A stretch of DNA of 64,000 nt from CAWKPF01 sp963851415 (GTDB lineage Bacteria; Acidobacteriota; Thermoanaerobaculia; Multivoradales; Multivoraceae), in NCBI GenBank assembly GCA_963851415.1, contig CAWKPF010000002.1:2728001-2792000 (forward strand), given 5' to 3'. A program made the translations under genes and the position numbers. The notes under the pieces are model-generated. The model was not told the origin of the DNA and ran no database searches. It worked only from the letters and a program-made list of their open reading frames with translations. The first letter of the stretch is position 1. Each line of letters opens with the position of its first letter. This document shows positions 51,855 through 60,231 of this stretch, one piece after another.

Positions 51855-52121
51855 GTGGAGAAGGAAAGCCTCAACGGACAGATGACCCGGATCGTCTCGA
51901 CGTTGGTGAAGTCGGGCGTATCGCTCGAGCTCGCCCGTCGAGAGTTCGAGCGGCAGTTCATCGTCGAAGCGCTGCGTGAGAGCGAAGGCAACTTCACTCA
52001 TGCGGCGCGCGGTATCGGCGTCCATCGCAACACCTTGCACAACAAAGTGGGCGCCCTGGGGATTGTCGCAGCGGACTACGCGCCCAGGCCGAAGCGCCGG
52101 AGCACACGGCGGCGGCCCTGA
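51855..52121 (+). CDS. small Fis-type helix-turn-helix protein
   Basis: About 88 residues. The C-terminal HTH reads RREFERQFIVEALRESEGNFTHAARGIGVHRNTLHNKVGALGI, the Fis / NtrC-C-terminal type, followed by a basic tail PRPKRRSTRRRP. It lacks an AAA+ domain, so it acts alone as a DNA-binding protein or as a partial NtrC relative. The start is uncertain: GTG 51855, GTG 51849 or ATG 51882. A hairpin terminator follows, and a sigma-54 promoter lies just downstream. Confidence 0.75.
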   Translation: MEKESLNGQMTRIVSTLVKSGVSLELARREFERQFIVEALRESEGNFTHAARGIGVHRNTLHNKVGALGIVAADYAPRPKRRSTRRRP

Positions 52122-52141
52122 CGGCACAGCCGCGACGGCCT

Positions 52142-52170
52142 CGGCCTCTTGAGAGAAGAGGCCGGTTTCA
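52142..52170 (+). terminator. terminator after the Fis-type gene
   Basis: CGGCCTCTT, GAGAG loop, AAGAGGCCG (9-bp stem), then GTTTC. Short T-run, so moderate strength. Confidence 0.65.
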
Positions 52171-52222
52171 GCACCGGTCGGGCCTCCGGGGGCCCGGGGG
52201 AGCGAACCGAGAGGCATGGTGA

Positions 52223-52242
52223 AATAGCCGCCTGTGGCTATT
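52223..52242. promoter_or_regulatory. inverted repeat just upstream of the sigma-54 promoter
   Basis: AATAGCC, 6-base spacer GCCTGT, GGCTATT: a perfect 7-bp dyad ending 10 bases before the -24 element. Candidate operator; too close for a typical distant enhancer-binding site. Confidence 0.5.
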
Positions 52243-52252
52243 CGCCAGATCC

Positions 52253-52268
52253 TGGCACGGCGATTGCT
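52253..52268 (+). promoter_or_regulatory. sigma-54 (RpoN) promoter before the lytic transglycosylase
   Basis: TGGCACG, four bases, TTGCT: the GG and GC dinucleotides are 10 bases apart, an exact match to the -24/-12 consensus. About 110 bases before the transglycosylase ATG. In a 64 kb window a match this complete in an intergenic position is unlikely to be chance. Confidence 0.75.
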
Positions 52269-52379
52269 ACTCCAATCCCTGTTGATTCACATCGCTGCCA
52301 CGTAGACGCGCGCCTGAGGGCGCCGGTTCTCGAACTCCCGGATTCCGCTGCGCAGCGACGTCCCATTCCGGCTCATGAA

Positions 52380-53084
52380 ATGACACGTCAATACCACTGG
52401 TTGTGTGCCATTCTGGCAGCAACCCTACTCATAGCGGTCAGCCCGGAGTCGAGCGAGTCCGTGCGGACGTCCCGTGTCCGGGGGCCGGTTCCGCATCCCT
52501 CCGAGGTCGCCCTCTTCGAGGAGCTGTCGAACTGGCGCGCCGCGCCCGAGTGGTCTCTCGATCCCACCCCGGAGCTGGTGATCGAGTCGGAGATGTATCG
52601 CCGACGCAGCAGTGCGAAGACCCAGCGGCGGTTTCTCGAGACCCTCCCGTTCGGGGCCGATATCGCGCGGGTTGCCGACGAGGCTCACATCGACGGTCTC
52701 CTGATCGCCGCCATGGTCGAGGCTGAGTCGCAGTTCGACCCGGGCGCGGTCTCGCCACGAGGAGCACTCGGCTTGATGCAGGTGATGCCCTCCACGGCCC
52801 TCGATGCAGACCTCTCGGTGCCGACGGAGAATCTGCGTGCCGGCGCGCAGTACGTTGCCAAGCTGCTGGATCGGTACGACGGCGATCTCCGTCTCTCACT
52901 GGCCGCCTACAACGCGGGTCCAGGCAACGTCCGACGCTTCGGCGGCGTTCCCCCGTACCGTGAGACCCTGAACTATGTCGAACGAGTCGTCGTGCGCTAC
53001 CACGATCATCTTCGACAGGTCTGGCAGGCGGAGGGATTCCACCTACCCGCTGAGAGCGGACAGGTGCTTACGGGAGGCGGCTGA
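52380..53084 (+). CDS. periplasmic lytic transglycosylase, SLT family
   Basis: 234 residues. N-terminal signal (HWLCAILAATLLIAVSP). SLT domain about 105-215: IAAMVEAESQFDPGAVSPRGALGLMQVMPSTALD holds the catalytic Glu in VEAESQF; AAYNAGPGNVRRFGGVPPYRETLNYVERVV is the family-1 closing motif. Cleaves glycan strands to give 1,6-anhydroMurNAc ends. ATG has a weak ribosome-binding site. Preceded by the sigma-54 promoter. Confidence 0.92.
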   Translation: MTRQYHWLCAILAATLLIAVSPESSESVRTSRVRGPVPHPSEVALFEELSNWRAAPEWSLDPTPELVIESEMYRRRSSAKTQRRFLETLPFGADIARVADEAHIDGLLIAAMVEAESQFDPGAVSPRGALGLMQVMPSTALDADLSVPTENLRAGAQYVAKLLDRYDGDLRLSLAAYNAGPGNVRRFGGVPPYRETLNYVERVVVRYHDHLRQVWQAEGFHLPAESGQVLTGGG

Positions 53085-53257
53085 GTCCAACGACGCGGCC
53101 CTGTTGAGATTCGCTTCGGTCGTCAATCGAGATCAGCCGAGGCCACTCAGCCTCGCTGAGCGGAACTCGACCTCGACCGAACGGGCTGATGAAGCCCGAC
53201 CAGACGACGAGAGGCATCGGCCGCCGCGGGAGTCTTCACGGTCGCGGCGAGGGAGGC

Positions 53258-53473
53258 CTATTCTTCGGCCTTGGCGTCCTCGAGCTCTCCCTTGGAGTCG
53301 TCTCCCGAGCGCAGGCCCTTCTTGAAGTTGTTGATCCCTTCACCCAGCCCCTTGCCGAGCTGAGGCAGTTTGGAGGCTCCGAAGATCAACACGAAGATCG
53401 CGAAGATGAGGAGAAGCTCCGGCAGCCCGAGGGGACCCAGGACGAGGGCAGCAAAAGTGAGCTGAGTCAACAT
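53258..53473 (-). CDS. tatA: Sec-independent translocase subunit TatA
   Basis: 71 residues. A short hydrophobic helix LGLPELLLIFAIFVLIFGASKLPQLGKGLGEGINNFKKGL with the FG-x-x-KLP-x-LG motif and an amphipathic helix are diagnostic; the charged tail ends EEE-like. Forms the Tat channel that would export the twin-arginine ABM protein. GGAGG lies 8 bases before the ATG and a TAGAAT -10-like element at 53498-53503 faces it. Confidence 0.95.
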   Translation of the reverse strand: MLTQLTFAALVLGPLGLPELLLIFAIFVLIFGASKLPQLGKGLGEGINNFKKGLRSGDDSKGELEDAKAEE

Positions 53474-53537
53474 GTTCGCCTCCGTTAGTGAACCCCCATT
53501 CTATCAGACCGCACCCGCTGGCGGGCTGCTCGGACCC

Positions 53538-54527
53538 TCAGGTGCCAGGACCCTCGGGAGGGAGTCGCTTGCGCAGTTCGACTTCGAGGGACTTCCCCAC
53601 TCTGCGCCCATCCACCTCGACCTGGCCCACGGACGAGAGAAAGCGGTCGAGCGACTGTGGAATCAGGCTGCGGTAGCGAACTCCGCCGCGACGTGCAAAG
53701 CGCTCGAACGTGCCGATGATCTTGAGCGTCCGCTGCACCACCGCAGCGTGATAGATCGAAGAGGGCTCGCTCGGATGCTTCGCAGTCGCTCGAAGCCGGC
53801 CCGCGAGTACTGGATCCGGATAGAGACTGTCGTTGAGCAGCGACGCGATGTCATAGGTGGGCGCGCCGAGTCGCAGATCTTGATGGTCGAGCACCGCGAC
53901 GTCGTCTTCTCCGATCGGGACCAGGTTGCGGGCCATGAAATCCCTGTGAGCTGGAACCCACGAGACTCGATCGAGCTGCCGACAGACCTCCCTCAGAAGC
54001 CCCTCCAACTCGGATCCCACTCCCTGCTCGCGGACGATCCCGTGAGGCTCGAGGAACAAACGCCAGCCGACCTCGAGCTCGCGCTCCAGCAATGCCTCGT
54101 CCAGGGGCGGATTGAGAGTCTCGACCTCGCCCGGTGGCAGCCGTGCGATGCGAGAGAGGATCTCTGCCGCTCGCATGAGGAAGGGCTCGAGCGCCTTCCA
54201 GCCGCGATCGCGCAGGTCGTAGAGCGTCGACGTTCCGAGATCCTCGACCCAGACCAGAGCTCGCTGTGAGTCCCAGGCACGCACCTCGGGAACCCGAATG
54301 TCGAACGCCTCGAGCAACCGCGTCGTTGCCAGGAAGCGATCCAGAGCCGGATCGTTCGGCTCGGGGTAGACCGCGAGAATCGTCGTGCGATCATCGTGCA
54401 GCCACACCCGTAGATATCGCCTCATGGAAACGTCGCCTGGAAGCGACTCGATCGCCGAGACCCGCTCCCCCATTCCCTCCAGCCACTCGCGCGCTTCGCG
54501 ATGCAGCCCCTGGTCGTCGTCTTCCAC
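53538..54527 (-). CDS. APH-fold kinase, AmgK-like
   Basis: 329 residues, aminoglycoside-phosphotransferase fold. ATP site near DVSMRRYLRVWL and the lysine region; the catalytic loop is PAHRDFMARNLVPIG and the metal motif is VLDHQDLRLGAPTYDIASLLNDSLYPD. This is the form of the MurNAc/GlcNAc anomeric kinases (AmgK) in which the catalytic HRD-F is followed by ARN and DHQD. Substrate assignment is inference; other small sugars are possible. Such a kinase would feed recycled sugars towards UDP-sugars. Confidence 0.75.
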   Translation of the reverse strand: MEDDDQGLHREAREWLEGMGERVSAIESLPGDVSMRRYLRVWLHDDRTTILAVYPEPNDPALDRFLATTRLLEAFDIRVPEVRAWDSQRALVWVEDLGTSTLYDLRDRGWKALEPFLMRAAEILSRIARLPPGEVETLNPPLDEALLERELEVGWRLFLEPHGIVREQGVGSELEGLLREVCRQLDRVSWVPAHRDFMARNLVPIGEDDVAVLDHQDLRLGAPTYDIASLLNDSLYPDPVLAGRLRATAKHPSEPSSIYHAAVVQRTLKIIGTFERFARRGGVRYRSLIPQSLDRFLSSVGQVEVDGRRVGKSLEVELRKRLPPEGPGT

Positions 54528-54579
54528 CCGCGCACGCTACCAAGACCTGGTCGAGTCCACCAGGTGTCCTCTCGTTCGA

Positions 54580-54609
54580 TTGACACCTCGAAGGAGCGAC
54601 CTCCATAAT
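54580..54609 (+). promoter_or_regulatory. sigma-70-type promoter for the 54718 gene and rlmN
   Basis: TTGACA, 18-base spacer, CATAAT. Consensus -35 and near-consensus -10, about 110 bases before the TTG start at 54718. Confidence 0.6.
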
Positions 54610-54717
54610 CAGCGGCAGTCGGCGAGAACCGACACCGGTCGGTCAACGCGTGCCGATCGGCCGCCCTGGAAACCCGAATCGCGAATTGCAGAGTTGCTCC
54701 CCGAACGGAACTTCACC

Positions 54718-55110
54718 TTGAACGAACGACTTCGAGAAATGCTCGAACTTCTGAGCCGGAGCCTCTTCGAGGCCATCTCGGACTCGGAGGACGTGCACGA
54801 GCATCTCCGGCAGCTGCGCGAGGAGGGCTATTCGCTGAATCTGCTTCTCGATTGCCAGCCCGATTCAGAAGACGAAGAGGAGTCGGACGCCTTCGCTGCA
54901 CGATACCCCGACGGGGATGAGACCTCGGAAGTCTCCTCCGGAGCGATCCCGGCCCAGGCTCTCCCTCGCAGTGGCGTTCCCCCAGTTTTCCGCATCGACG
55001 GCAAGGATCTCGCCTTTCTGCGGGACCTCGGCATCGACCCCACCCGTCGGTGCAAGAGTCGCAGTCGGCAGCGGCGCCTCCCCGCCGAGCGACTCCCGGA
55101 CGACTCTTGA
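54718..55110 (+). CDS. hypothetical protein translationally coupled to rlmN
   Basis: 130 residues, probable TTG start with GGAA upstream. N-terminal helix pair NERLREMLELLSRSLFEAISDSEDVHEHLRQLREEGYSLNLLLDC, an acidic linker, and a C-terminal segment VPPVFRIDGKDLAFLRDLGIDPTRRCK. I do not recognise a named family. The stop overlaps the rlmN TTG start (TTGA), so both are expressed together. Confidence 0.6.
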   Translation: MNERLREMLELLSRSLFEAISDSEDVHEHLRQLREEGYSLNLLLDCQPDSEDEEESDAFAARYPDGDETSEVSSGAIPAQALPRSGVPPVFRIDGKDLAFLRDLGIDPTRRCKSRSRQRRLPAERLPDDS

Positions 55111-56201
55111 ACGGCGCCGGGACGGGCAGGGCGCTGCTCGGTCTCGACCGCGAGCAGCTGAAGGCCGAGCTCGAGGGACGAGTCGACCGCGAGTTTCGGC
55201 TCGATCAGATCTACCACGCTCTCTACGTCAGACGGGTCGAGTCCTTCGAGGCCATGACCGATCTTGCCCGTTCTCTGCGCGAGGATCTGGCAGGCCACTA
55301 CGAGGTCGGCCTGCCCGAAGTCCGGGAACGCGAGAGGGCCGAGGATGGTACCCGCAAGTTCTTGTTCGAGCTTTCGGACGGTGCCACGGTCGAGGCCGTC
55401 GACATTCCTGATGGTGAGCGCAGGACGATCTGCGTGTCGTCCCAGGCGGGCTGTGCTCTGGCCTGCACCTTCTGTGTGACGGGCTATTGGGGCGCCGGCC
55501 GCAACCTCACTCCTGGAGAGATCGTCGGGCAGGTTCACCGGATCCGGAACAGTTCTGACGGTTCTACCGACGAGCGTGGAGTGAACCTGGTGTTCATGGG
55601 AATGGGGGAGCCGCTGCTCAACCTGGGGGCCGTCAAGCAGTCACTCGATCTGCTCAACGAGACCGTCTCCCTTCGCCGGATCACGGTTTCGACTGCCGGT
55701 GTGGTGCCCGGAATCGAAGAGATGGCCCGCTGGGAACGACGACCGAATCTGGCCATTTCGCTTCATGCCGCCGATGACGAGCGCCGGTCGCGGATCATGC
55801 CGATCAACCGAAAGTATCCGCTGGACACCCTGATGGCGGCGCTGCGTCGCTATCCTCTCGAAAGAGGACGCAGGATCACTTTCGAGTACACCCTGATCGA
55901 GGGGTTCAACGACGATCCGAAGGAGGCGGTGGCTCTGGCCCGGCGTCTCGACGGAGTTCGCTCGAAGGTCAATCTGATCCCGATGAACCCGGATCCCGTG
56001 CTCGGTGACCTGAGGCCGCCTCCGCCGGAGCGGATCGACGCGTTCCAGGAAGCCGTGCTCGAGCGTGGCCTGGCGTGTAGCGTTCGGCGGCCGCGTGGAG
56101 ACGATGTGGGAGCCGCCTGCGGTCAGCTGCGGGCCTTCGGCAGAGCGCCCCGGTCGAAAGCTGCCCGACAGCGGACGCAGGTAGGCTTCGGCGAATCGTG
56201 A
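55107..56201 (+). CDS. rlmN: 23S rRNA/tRNA (adenine-C2)-methyltransferase
   Basis: 364 residues, radical-SAM methyltransferase acting on A2503 of 23S rRNA and A37 of some tRNAs. Cluster motif CALACTFC holds Cys116, Cys120 and Cys123. VFMGMGEPLLNL, RITVSTAGVVPGI, LAISLHAADDERRSRIMPINRKYPL and a C-terminal Cys in DVGAACGQLRAF (methyl carrier) complete the family. I place the start at TTG 55107, overlapping the previous stop. Confidence 0.94.
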   Translation: MNGAGTGRALLGLDREQLKAELEGRVDREFRLDQIYHALYVRRVESFEAMTDLARSLREDLAGHYEVGLPEVRERERAEDGTRKFLFELSDGATVEAVDIPDGERRTICVSSQAGCALACTFCVTGYWGAGRNLTPGEIVGQVHRIRNSSDGSTDERGVNLVFMGMGEPLLNLGAVKQSLDLLNETVSLRRITVSTAGVVPGIEEMARWERRPNLAISLHAADDERRSRIMPINRKYPLDTLMAALRRYPLERGRRITFEYTLIEGFNDDPKEAVALARRLDGVRSKVNLIPMNPDPVLGDLRPPPPERIDAFQEAVLERGLACSVRRPRGDDVGAACGQLRAFGRAPRSKAARQRTQVGFGES

Positions 56202-56241
56202 TCTTCACCGCGAGACCGCCAGAGCTCCCTGGACGGTCTTC

Positions 56242-56886
56242 TCAGCGTCGCCAGATGAGGGCCCGGTTCCGCCCCGCTCCCCGACCGTCCCGTCGATAGC
56301 TGCTCCAGCCCTGGAGTGGGCCGCAATAGGTGCAGTGACGCAGCAGGCGCACGTCACGGAGGCCCTCCCTCTCCAGTTGCCTACGTGCGGCCAGCTGAAG
56401 ATCGAGGTGGGGACGTCCTCGCGCCGCTCCCGGCGGGGGAAGCACGCATTCGGCCCCGGAGAGCTGCGCGACGGCCTGGGCTACCGGTTCGCCCACCTCA
56501 TAGCAGCACGGGCCGATGGCCGGTCCGATCCATGCGGACATCGACTCGGGCGCAGAGTCGAGGCGTGCAATCGCCTGGGCGAGGATCCCACCGGCAAGTC
56601 CGCGCCAGCCGGCGTGGACCGCAGCGATCGACCGTGGCGTCGCGATCAGGACCGGCACGCAGTCGGCCGTCACTACCTCGAGGCAGAGATCCTTCGCCCG
56701 AGTGACCAATCCGTCGGCTTCCCGGGTCACCCCCGGCGTCGCATCGACCACCCGGCTCGAGTGGATCTGACGATTGTTGACAGAGGTGGCCGGTCGGGCA
56801 GCCCAGGCGTGCTCGGCATCGACCCCCCGAGCTGCCGAGTCCGACAGGAAAAGGACCTCGGCAAAGGAAGTCTGTTGGTGGATCAT
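56242..56886 (-). CDS. pgeF: PgeF/YfiH laccase-domain protein
   Basis: 214 residues, Cu/Zn 'laccase' or purine-nucleoside-phosphorylase-like fold. VNNRQIHSSRVVDA, VVTADCVPVLIATP, AAVHAGWRGLAGGILAQAI and AWIGPAIGPCCYEVG hold the conserved His/Cys metal ligands. In Escherichia coli the protein edits misincorporated residues in muropeptides; in other taxa it is a purine nucleosidase. The N-terminus is about 25 residues shorter than usual, so translation may start further upstream. Divergent from gatB with a 33-base gap. Confidence 0.88.
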   Translation of the reverse strand: MIHQQTSFAEVLFLSDSAARGVDAEHAWAARPATSVNNRQIHSSRVVDATPGVTREADGLVTRAKDLCLEVVTADCVPVLIATPRSIAAVHAGWRGLAGGILAQAIARLDSAPESMSAWIGPAIGPCCYEVGEPVAQAVAQLSGAECVLPPPGAARGRPHLDLQLAARRQLEREGLRDVRLLRHCTYCGPLQGWSSYRRDGRGAGRNRALIWRR

Positions 56887-56919
56887 CTCGGGGGTTGCTG
56901 CGGTACACTCGGCCGGGCG

Positions 56920-58386
56920 ATGGAATACGAACCGGCGATCGGCTTGGAAGTCCATGTCCAGCTGAAGACCCGAACCAAGATCTTCTGCCGCTGTGAGAAC
57001 CGCTTCGGCGCAGAAGCCAACTCTCTCGTCTGCGGCGTCTGCCTCGGATATCCCGGGACCCTCCCGGTGGTGAATCGAGAGGCGGTCGACCTGGCGGTCC
57101 GTCTCGCCCTGGCACTCGGTTGCACCGTGCACTCGAGATCTGTGTTTGCGCGAAAGAACTACTTCTATCCGGACCTCCCCAAAGGCTACCAGATCAGCCA
57201 GTACGATCAGCCCCTGGCCGAACACGGACGTCTGCCACTCTCGGAGTCTGTGGGAGAAGTGCTGATCGAGCGCCTCCATCTCGAGGAGGACGCGGGAAAG
57301 CTGATGCATGAGCTGCCGGGGGGGGCGCCGCTGCCGGGAGAAAGCCTGGCCGACTTCAATCGATGCGGCGTCCCGCTGGTGGAAATCGTCACGACTCCGG
57401 ATATCGAGAATGCAGCGCAGGCACAGGACTATCTCCAGACGCTCCATCAAGTGCTGCTCTATACGGAGACCAGTGATGGCAACATGGAAGAGGGTTCGCT
57501 GCGCTGCGACGCCAATGTTTCGGTGAGACCTCCGGGTGCGGAGCTCGGTACCAAGGCGGAGGTCAAGAACCTGAACTCCTTTCGCAATGTCGGTCGTGCG
57601 ATCGAGTTCGAGATCGATCGACAGATACACCTGCTCGAGTCGGGCGAGCGGGTAGTCCAGGAAACGCGGTCCTTCGATGCGGCCACCGGCAAGACCCGTT
57701 CGATGCGAAGCAAGGAGGAGGCGCACGACTATCGGTATTTTCCCGAGCCCGACCTTCCGCCACTGATCCTGACCCCGGAGCGCCTCGAAGCCCAGCGCGC
57801 GGCGCTACCCGAACTGCCGTGGGCTCGCAGACAGCGCTTCGTCGAGGCACTCCAACTGACGCCGGAAGATGCTCGCCTTCTGGCTTCGAGTCGCCGCCTG
57901 GCGGACTACTTCGAAGAGGTCCTGGCGGCGCGCGAGAATCGTCCCAAGATGGTGGCGAACTGGGTGACGACCGAGATCCTCCGTCTGCTCAAGGAAGAAC
58001 GAATCGAGGCTCCAGAGGCTCGCCTTGCTCCCGAGCGGCTGGCCGAGTTGATCGGACTGGTCGCGGACGCAGAGCTGTCGAACAGTGCGGCGAAGGAGGT
58101 GCTGGGTGCGATCTGGGGCGGCGACGAAACGGCCCGCGCGGCGATGGACCGACTCGGCCTGGGGCAAGTCCGAGACGAAACCATGCTGGTTCGGTGGGTT
58201 GCCGAGGTCCTCGAGGAGAATCCAGGGCCCGTCGCTCAGTTTCACGACGGACGATCCCAGGTCGTGGGTTTTCTGGTTGGCCAGGTGATGCAGCGTTCCG
58301 CTCGACGAGCCAAGCCGGATCGCGTGCGAGAGCTGCTGCTGACAGCGCTGGCTGCCGAGCGGCAGGCCCCTGACGCGAGAGCGTGA
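56920..58386 (+). CDS. gatB: aspartyl/glutamyl-tRNA amidotransferase subunit B
   Basis: 488 residues. Recognises the misacylated tRNA in the GatCAB transamidation route. Opens MEYEPAIGLEVHVQLKTRTKIFCRC; GVCLGYPGTLPVVNREAVDLAVRLALALGC, KNYFYPDLPKGYQISQYDQPL, VEIVTTPDI, LRCDANVSVRPPG and a C-terminal YqeY-type helical domain (ELIGLVADAELSNSAAKEVL) are as expected. gatC and gatA are not adjacent. Confidence 0.96.
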   Translation: MEYEPAIGLEVHVQLKTRTKIFCRCENRFGAEANSLVCGVCLGYPGTLPVVNREAVDLAVRLALALGCTVHSRSVFARKNYFYPDLPKGYQISQYDQPLAEHGRLPLSESVGEVLIERLHLEEDAGKLMHELPGGAPLPGESLADFNRCGVPLVEIVTTPDIENAAQAQDYLQTLHQVLLYTETSDGNMEEGSLRCDANVSVRPPGAELGTKAEVKNLNSFRNVGRAIEFEIDRQIHLLESGERVVQETRSFDAATGKTRSMRSKEEAHDYRYFPEPDLPPLILTPERLEAQRAALPELPWARRQRFVEALQLTPEDARLLASSRRLADYFEEVLAARENRPKMVANWVTTEILRLLKEERIEAPEARLAPERLAELIGLVADAELSNSAAKEVLGAIWGGDETARAAMDRLGLGQVRDETMLVRWVAEVLEENPGPVAQFHDGRSQVVGFLVGQVMQRSARRAKPDRVRELLLTALAAERQAPDARA

Positions 58387-58444
58387 GCACGGAGCTCGCT
58401 GTGACCCCAGCCAACCGGAAGCCAGCACGAGAGGGTGACCGCCC

Positions 58445-59230
58445 GTGATTCACTTCTTTCACGTCTCCAAGCGCTATGCGGGTGGGCAGATGGCACTCTC
58501 GGATGTGTCGTTCCAGATCCCGAAGGGGGAGTTCGTCTTCCTCACCGGGGCGAGCGGCGCCGGGAAGACGACTCTGCTCAAGCTGATCTACCGCGAGGAG
58601 GTTCCGAGCGACGGCCAGATTCTCGTCAATGGACGGAATGTGGCCAATCTCCCGGCCGGCAAGATTCCCTATCTGCGCCGCACGATCGGTGTGGTGTTTC
58701 AGGACTTCCGCTTGATTTCTCGAAAGACCGTCTTCGAGAACGTGACCTACCTCCCCCGTCTGCTCGGGTTGTCGCAGCGTCGACAGAAGGCACTGGCGTT
58801 CCAGGCGCTACGACGAGTGGGGCTGGCCCATCGGATGAACGCGTTTCCCCTCGAGTTGTCCGGAGGCGAGCAGCAGAGAGTCGCCATGGCGCGGGCATTG
58901 ATCAACGAGCCCGAGATCCTGATTGCGGACGAGCCTACCGGCAACCTGGATCCGGAGCTCTCGACCGAGATCCTGCGCCTTCTTCTCGCGATTCAGCGAC
59001 GTGGAACGACAATTCTGCTCGCGACTCACGACCACGCCACGATCCGGCGCCTCGGGGGCCGTGTCTTGACCCTCGAGTCCGGACGTCTACTGTCCGATCA
59101 GGAGTTGGAGGGGGACGAGCGTCCCGATATCGATGAGTTGCTACTGTGGGAGGACGAAGCCGAGGCTGATTCCTCTGTGATGAGCCCCGACGGGACAGGG
59201 CTCTCTGCCGCGGAGGCCAGGACTCCGTGA
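58445..59230 (+). CDS. ftsE: cell-division ATPase FtsE
   Basis: 261 residues, ABC ATPase, GTG start. Walker A GASGAGKTT (35-43), VFQDFRLISRKTVFENV (FtsE-type Q loop), LSGGEQQRVAMARAL signature, LIADEPTGNLDPE Walker B. The C-terminal 40 residues are an acidic extension not usual for FtsE. With FtsX it activates periplasmic peptidoglycan hydrolases at division. Confidence 0.93.
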   Translation: MIHFFHVSKRYAGGQMALSDVSFQIPKGEFVFLTGASGAGKTTLLKLIYREEVPSDGQILVNGRNVANLPAGKIPYLRRTIGVVFQDFRLISRKTVFENVTYLPRLLGLSQRRQKALAFQALRRVGLAHRMNAFPLELSGGEQQRVAMARALINEPEILIADEPTGNLDPELSTEILRLLLAIQRRGTTILLATHDHATIRRLGGRVLTLESGRLLSDQELEGDERPDIDELLLWEDEAEADSSVMSPDGTGLSAAEARTP

Positions 59231-60135
59231 GCTTCTGGCAGGCGATCCTCTACTTCCTCCGCGAAGCGGGTCTCAGTCTCGCCCGGAGCTGGAAGATCAG
59301 CCTGGTGGCCGTGGCCACGATCGCCCTGAGCCTCTTTCTGTGCGGATTCTTCGTGCTCGTGACCGGGAATGTGTCGAGCTCGATCTCGCGATTCAGCGAC
59401 CAGGCAAAAGTGGTCGTATACCTGCTGCCGTCGACCGGGCAAGACACCGTGGATCAGCTGCTTCGAGAGATCGAAGCGGCGCCATGGATCCGCTCCGCCC
59501 GTCACGTCGGCATCGTCGAAGCGAGGCAGCGGTTCGAGTCCCAGTTCCCAGATCTGGCGGATCTGCTCGCAGACGGCGCCGAGGCACCGCTGCCCGCATC
59601 GATCGAGGCGACCCTGGGCAAGGTCGGCGAACAGGAAGCCTTCGATCGCTGGCTGGAGGCTCTCCGAACGCACCCCGGAGTCGATCTGGTCGACGACGAC
59701 CGCGAATGGCTCTCCCAGTTGACGACGATGGTCGCGCTGGCTCGAGGAGTGGGGCTGACCCTGGGGGCAGCGCTTCTCGCGGCTGCCGTCTTCACGACGG
59801 CCAGCGTCGTCCGGTTGATCGCCTACATGTACCTGGAGGAGATCGCCGTGATGCGCCTGGTCGGGGCGACCGAGTTCTACATTCGCGGTCCCTTCTGGGC
59901 AGAGGGACTGCTGCAGGGCCTTCTCGGGGGCCTCGCGGCCCTATCGACCCTACACCTGACCCTCTGGGCGCTGCGAGAGCGGACCGACGGAGGGATCTGG
60001 CTCTCGACGCTGACGACCGACTCGCTTCCGTGGCAGCAGCAGCTCCTCCTGGTCTCGATCGGAGGAGCCGCGGGTCTTCTGGGGGCAGTTCTCTCTTTGC
60101 GGCGCGAGCAGTTGAGTGTCGACCCGATCGAGTAG
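59227..60135 (+). CDS. ftsX: cell-division permease-like FtsX
   Basis: 302 residues. First helix (ISLVAVATIALSLFLCGFFVLV), then the large periplasmic loop (about 50-165: AKVVVYLLPSTGQDTVDQLLREIEAAPWI, the usual hydrolase-activator-binding region), and three C-terminal helices ending RREQLSVDPIE. Lacks ATP motifs, as expected. GTGA overlap with ftsE. Confidence 0.92.
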   Translation: MSFWQAILYFLREAGLSLARSWKISLVAVATIALSLFLCGFFVLVTGNVSSSISRFSDQAKVVVYLLPSTGQDTVDQLLREIEAAPWIRSARHVGIVEARQRFESQFPDLADLLADGAEAPLPASIEATLGKVGEQEAFDRWLEALRTHPGVDLVDDDREWLSQLTTMVALARGVGLTLGAALLAAAVFTTASVVRLIAYMYLEEIAVMRLVGATEFYIRGPFWAEGLLQGLLGGLAALSTLHLTLWALRERTDGGIWLSTLTTDSLPWQQQLLLVSIGGAAGLLGAVLSLRREQLSVDPIE

Positions 60136-60167
60136 AGCGAGAGGCCCCGCGAAGATCGGGAGGCCTG

Positions 60168-60203
60168 GAAGACAAAGAGGCCTTCCCGCCAAGGGAAGGC
60201 CTC
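60168..60203 (-). terminator. terminator of the TPR gene, possibly shared with ftsEX
   Basis: GAGGCCTTCCC, GCCAA loop, GGGAAGGCCTC (11-bp perfect stem) followed on the minus strand by TTTGTCTT. On the plus strand the 3' side is GC-rich, so it mainly serves the minus-strand gene. Confidence 0.8.
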
Positions 60204-60231
60204 CCGTCGGACTGCCGGCTCGAGCTCGGGA

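Noticed and set aside
56242..57726. Extension of the PgeF reading frame far upstream to 57726
   Set aside because: The added part lies antisense inside gatB and has no likeness to PgeF; start placed at ATG 56886.
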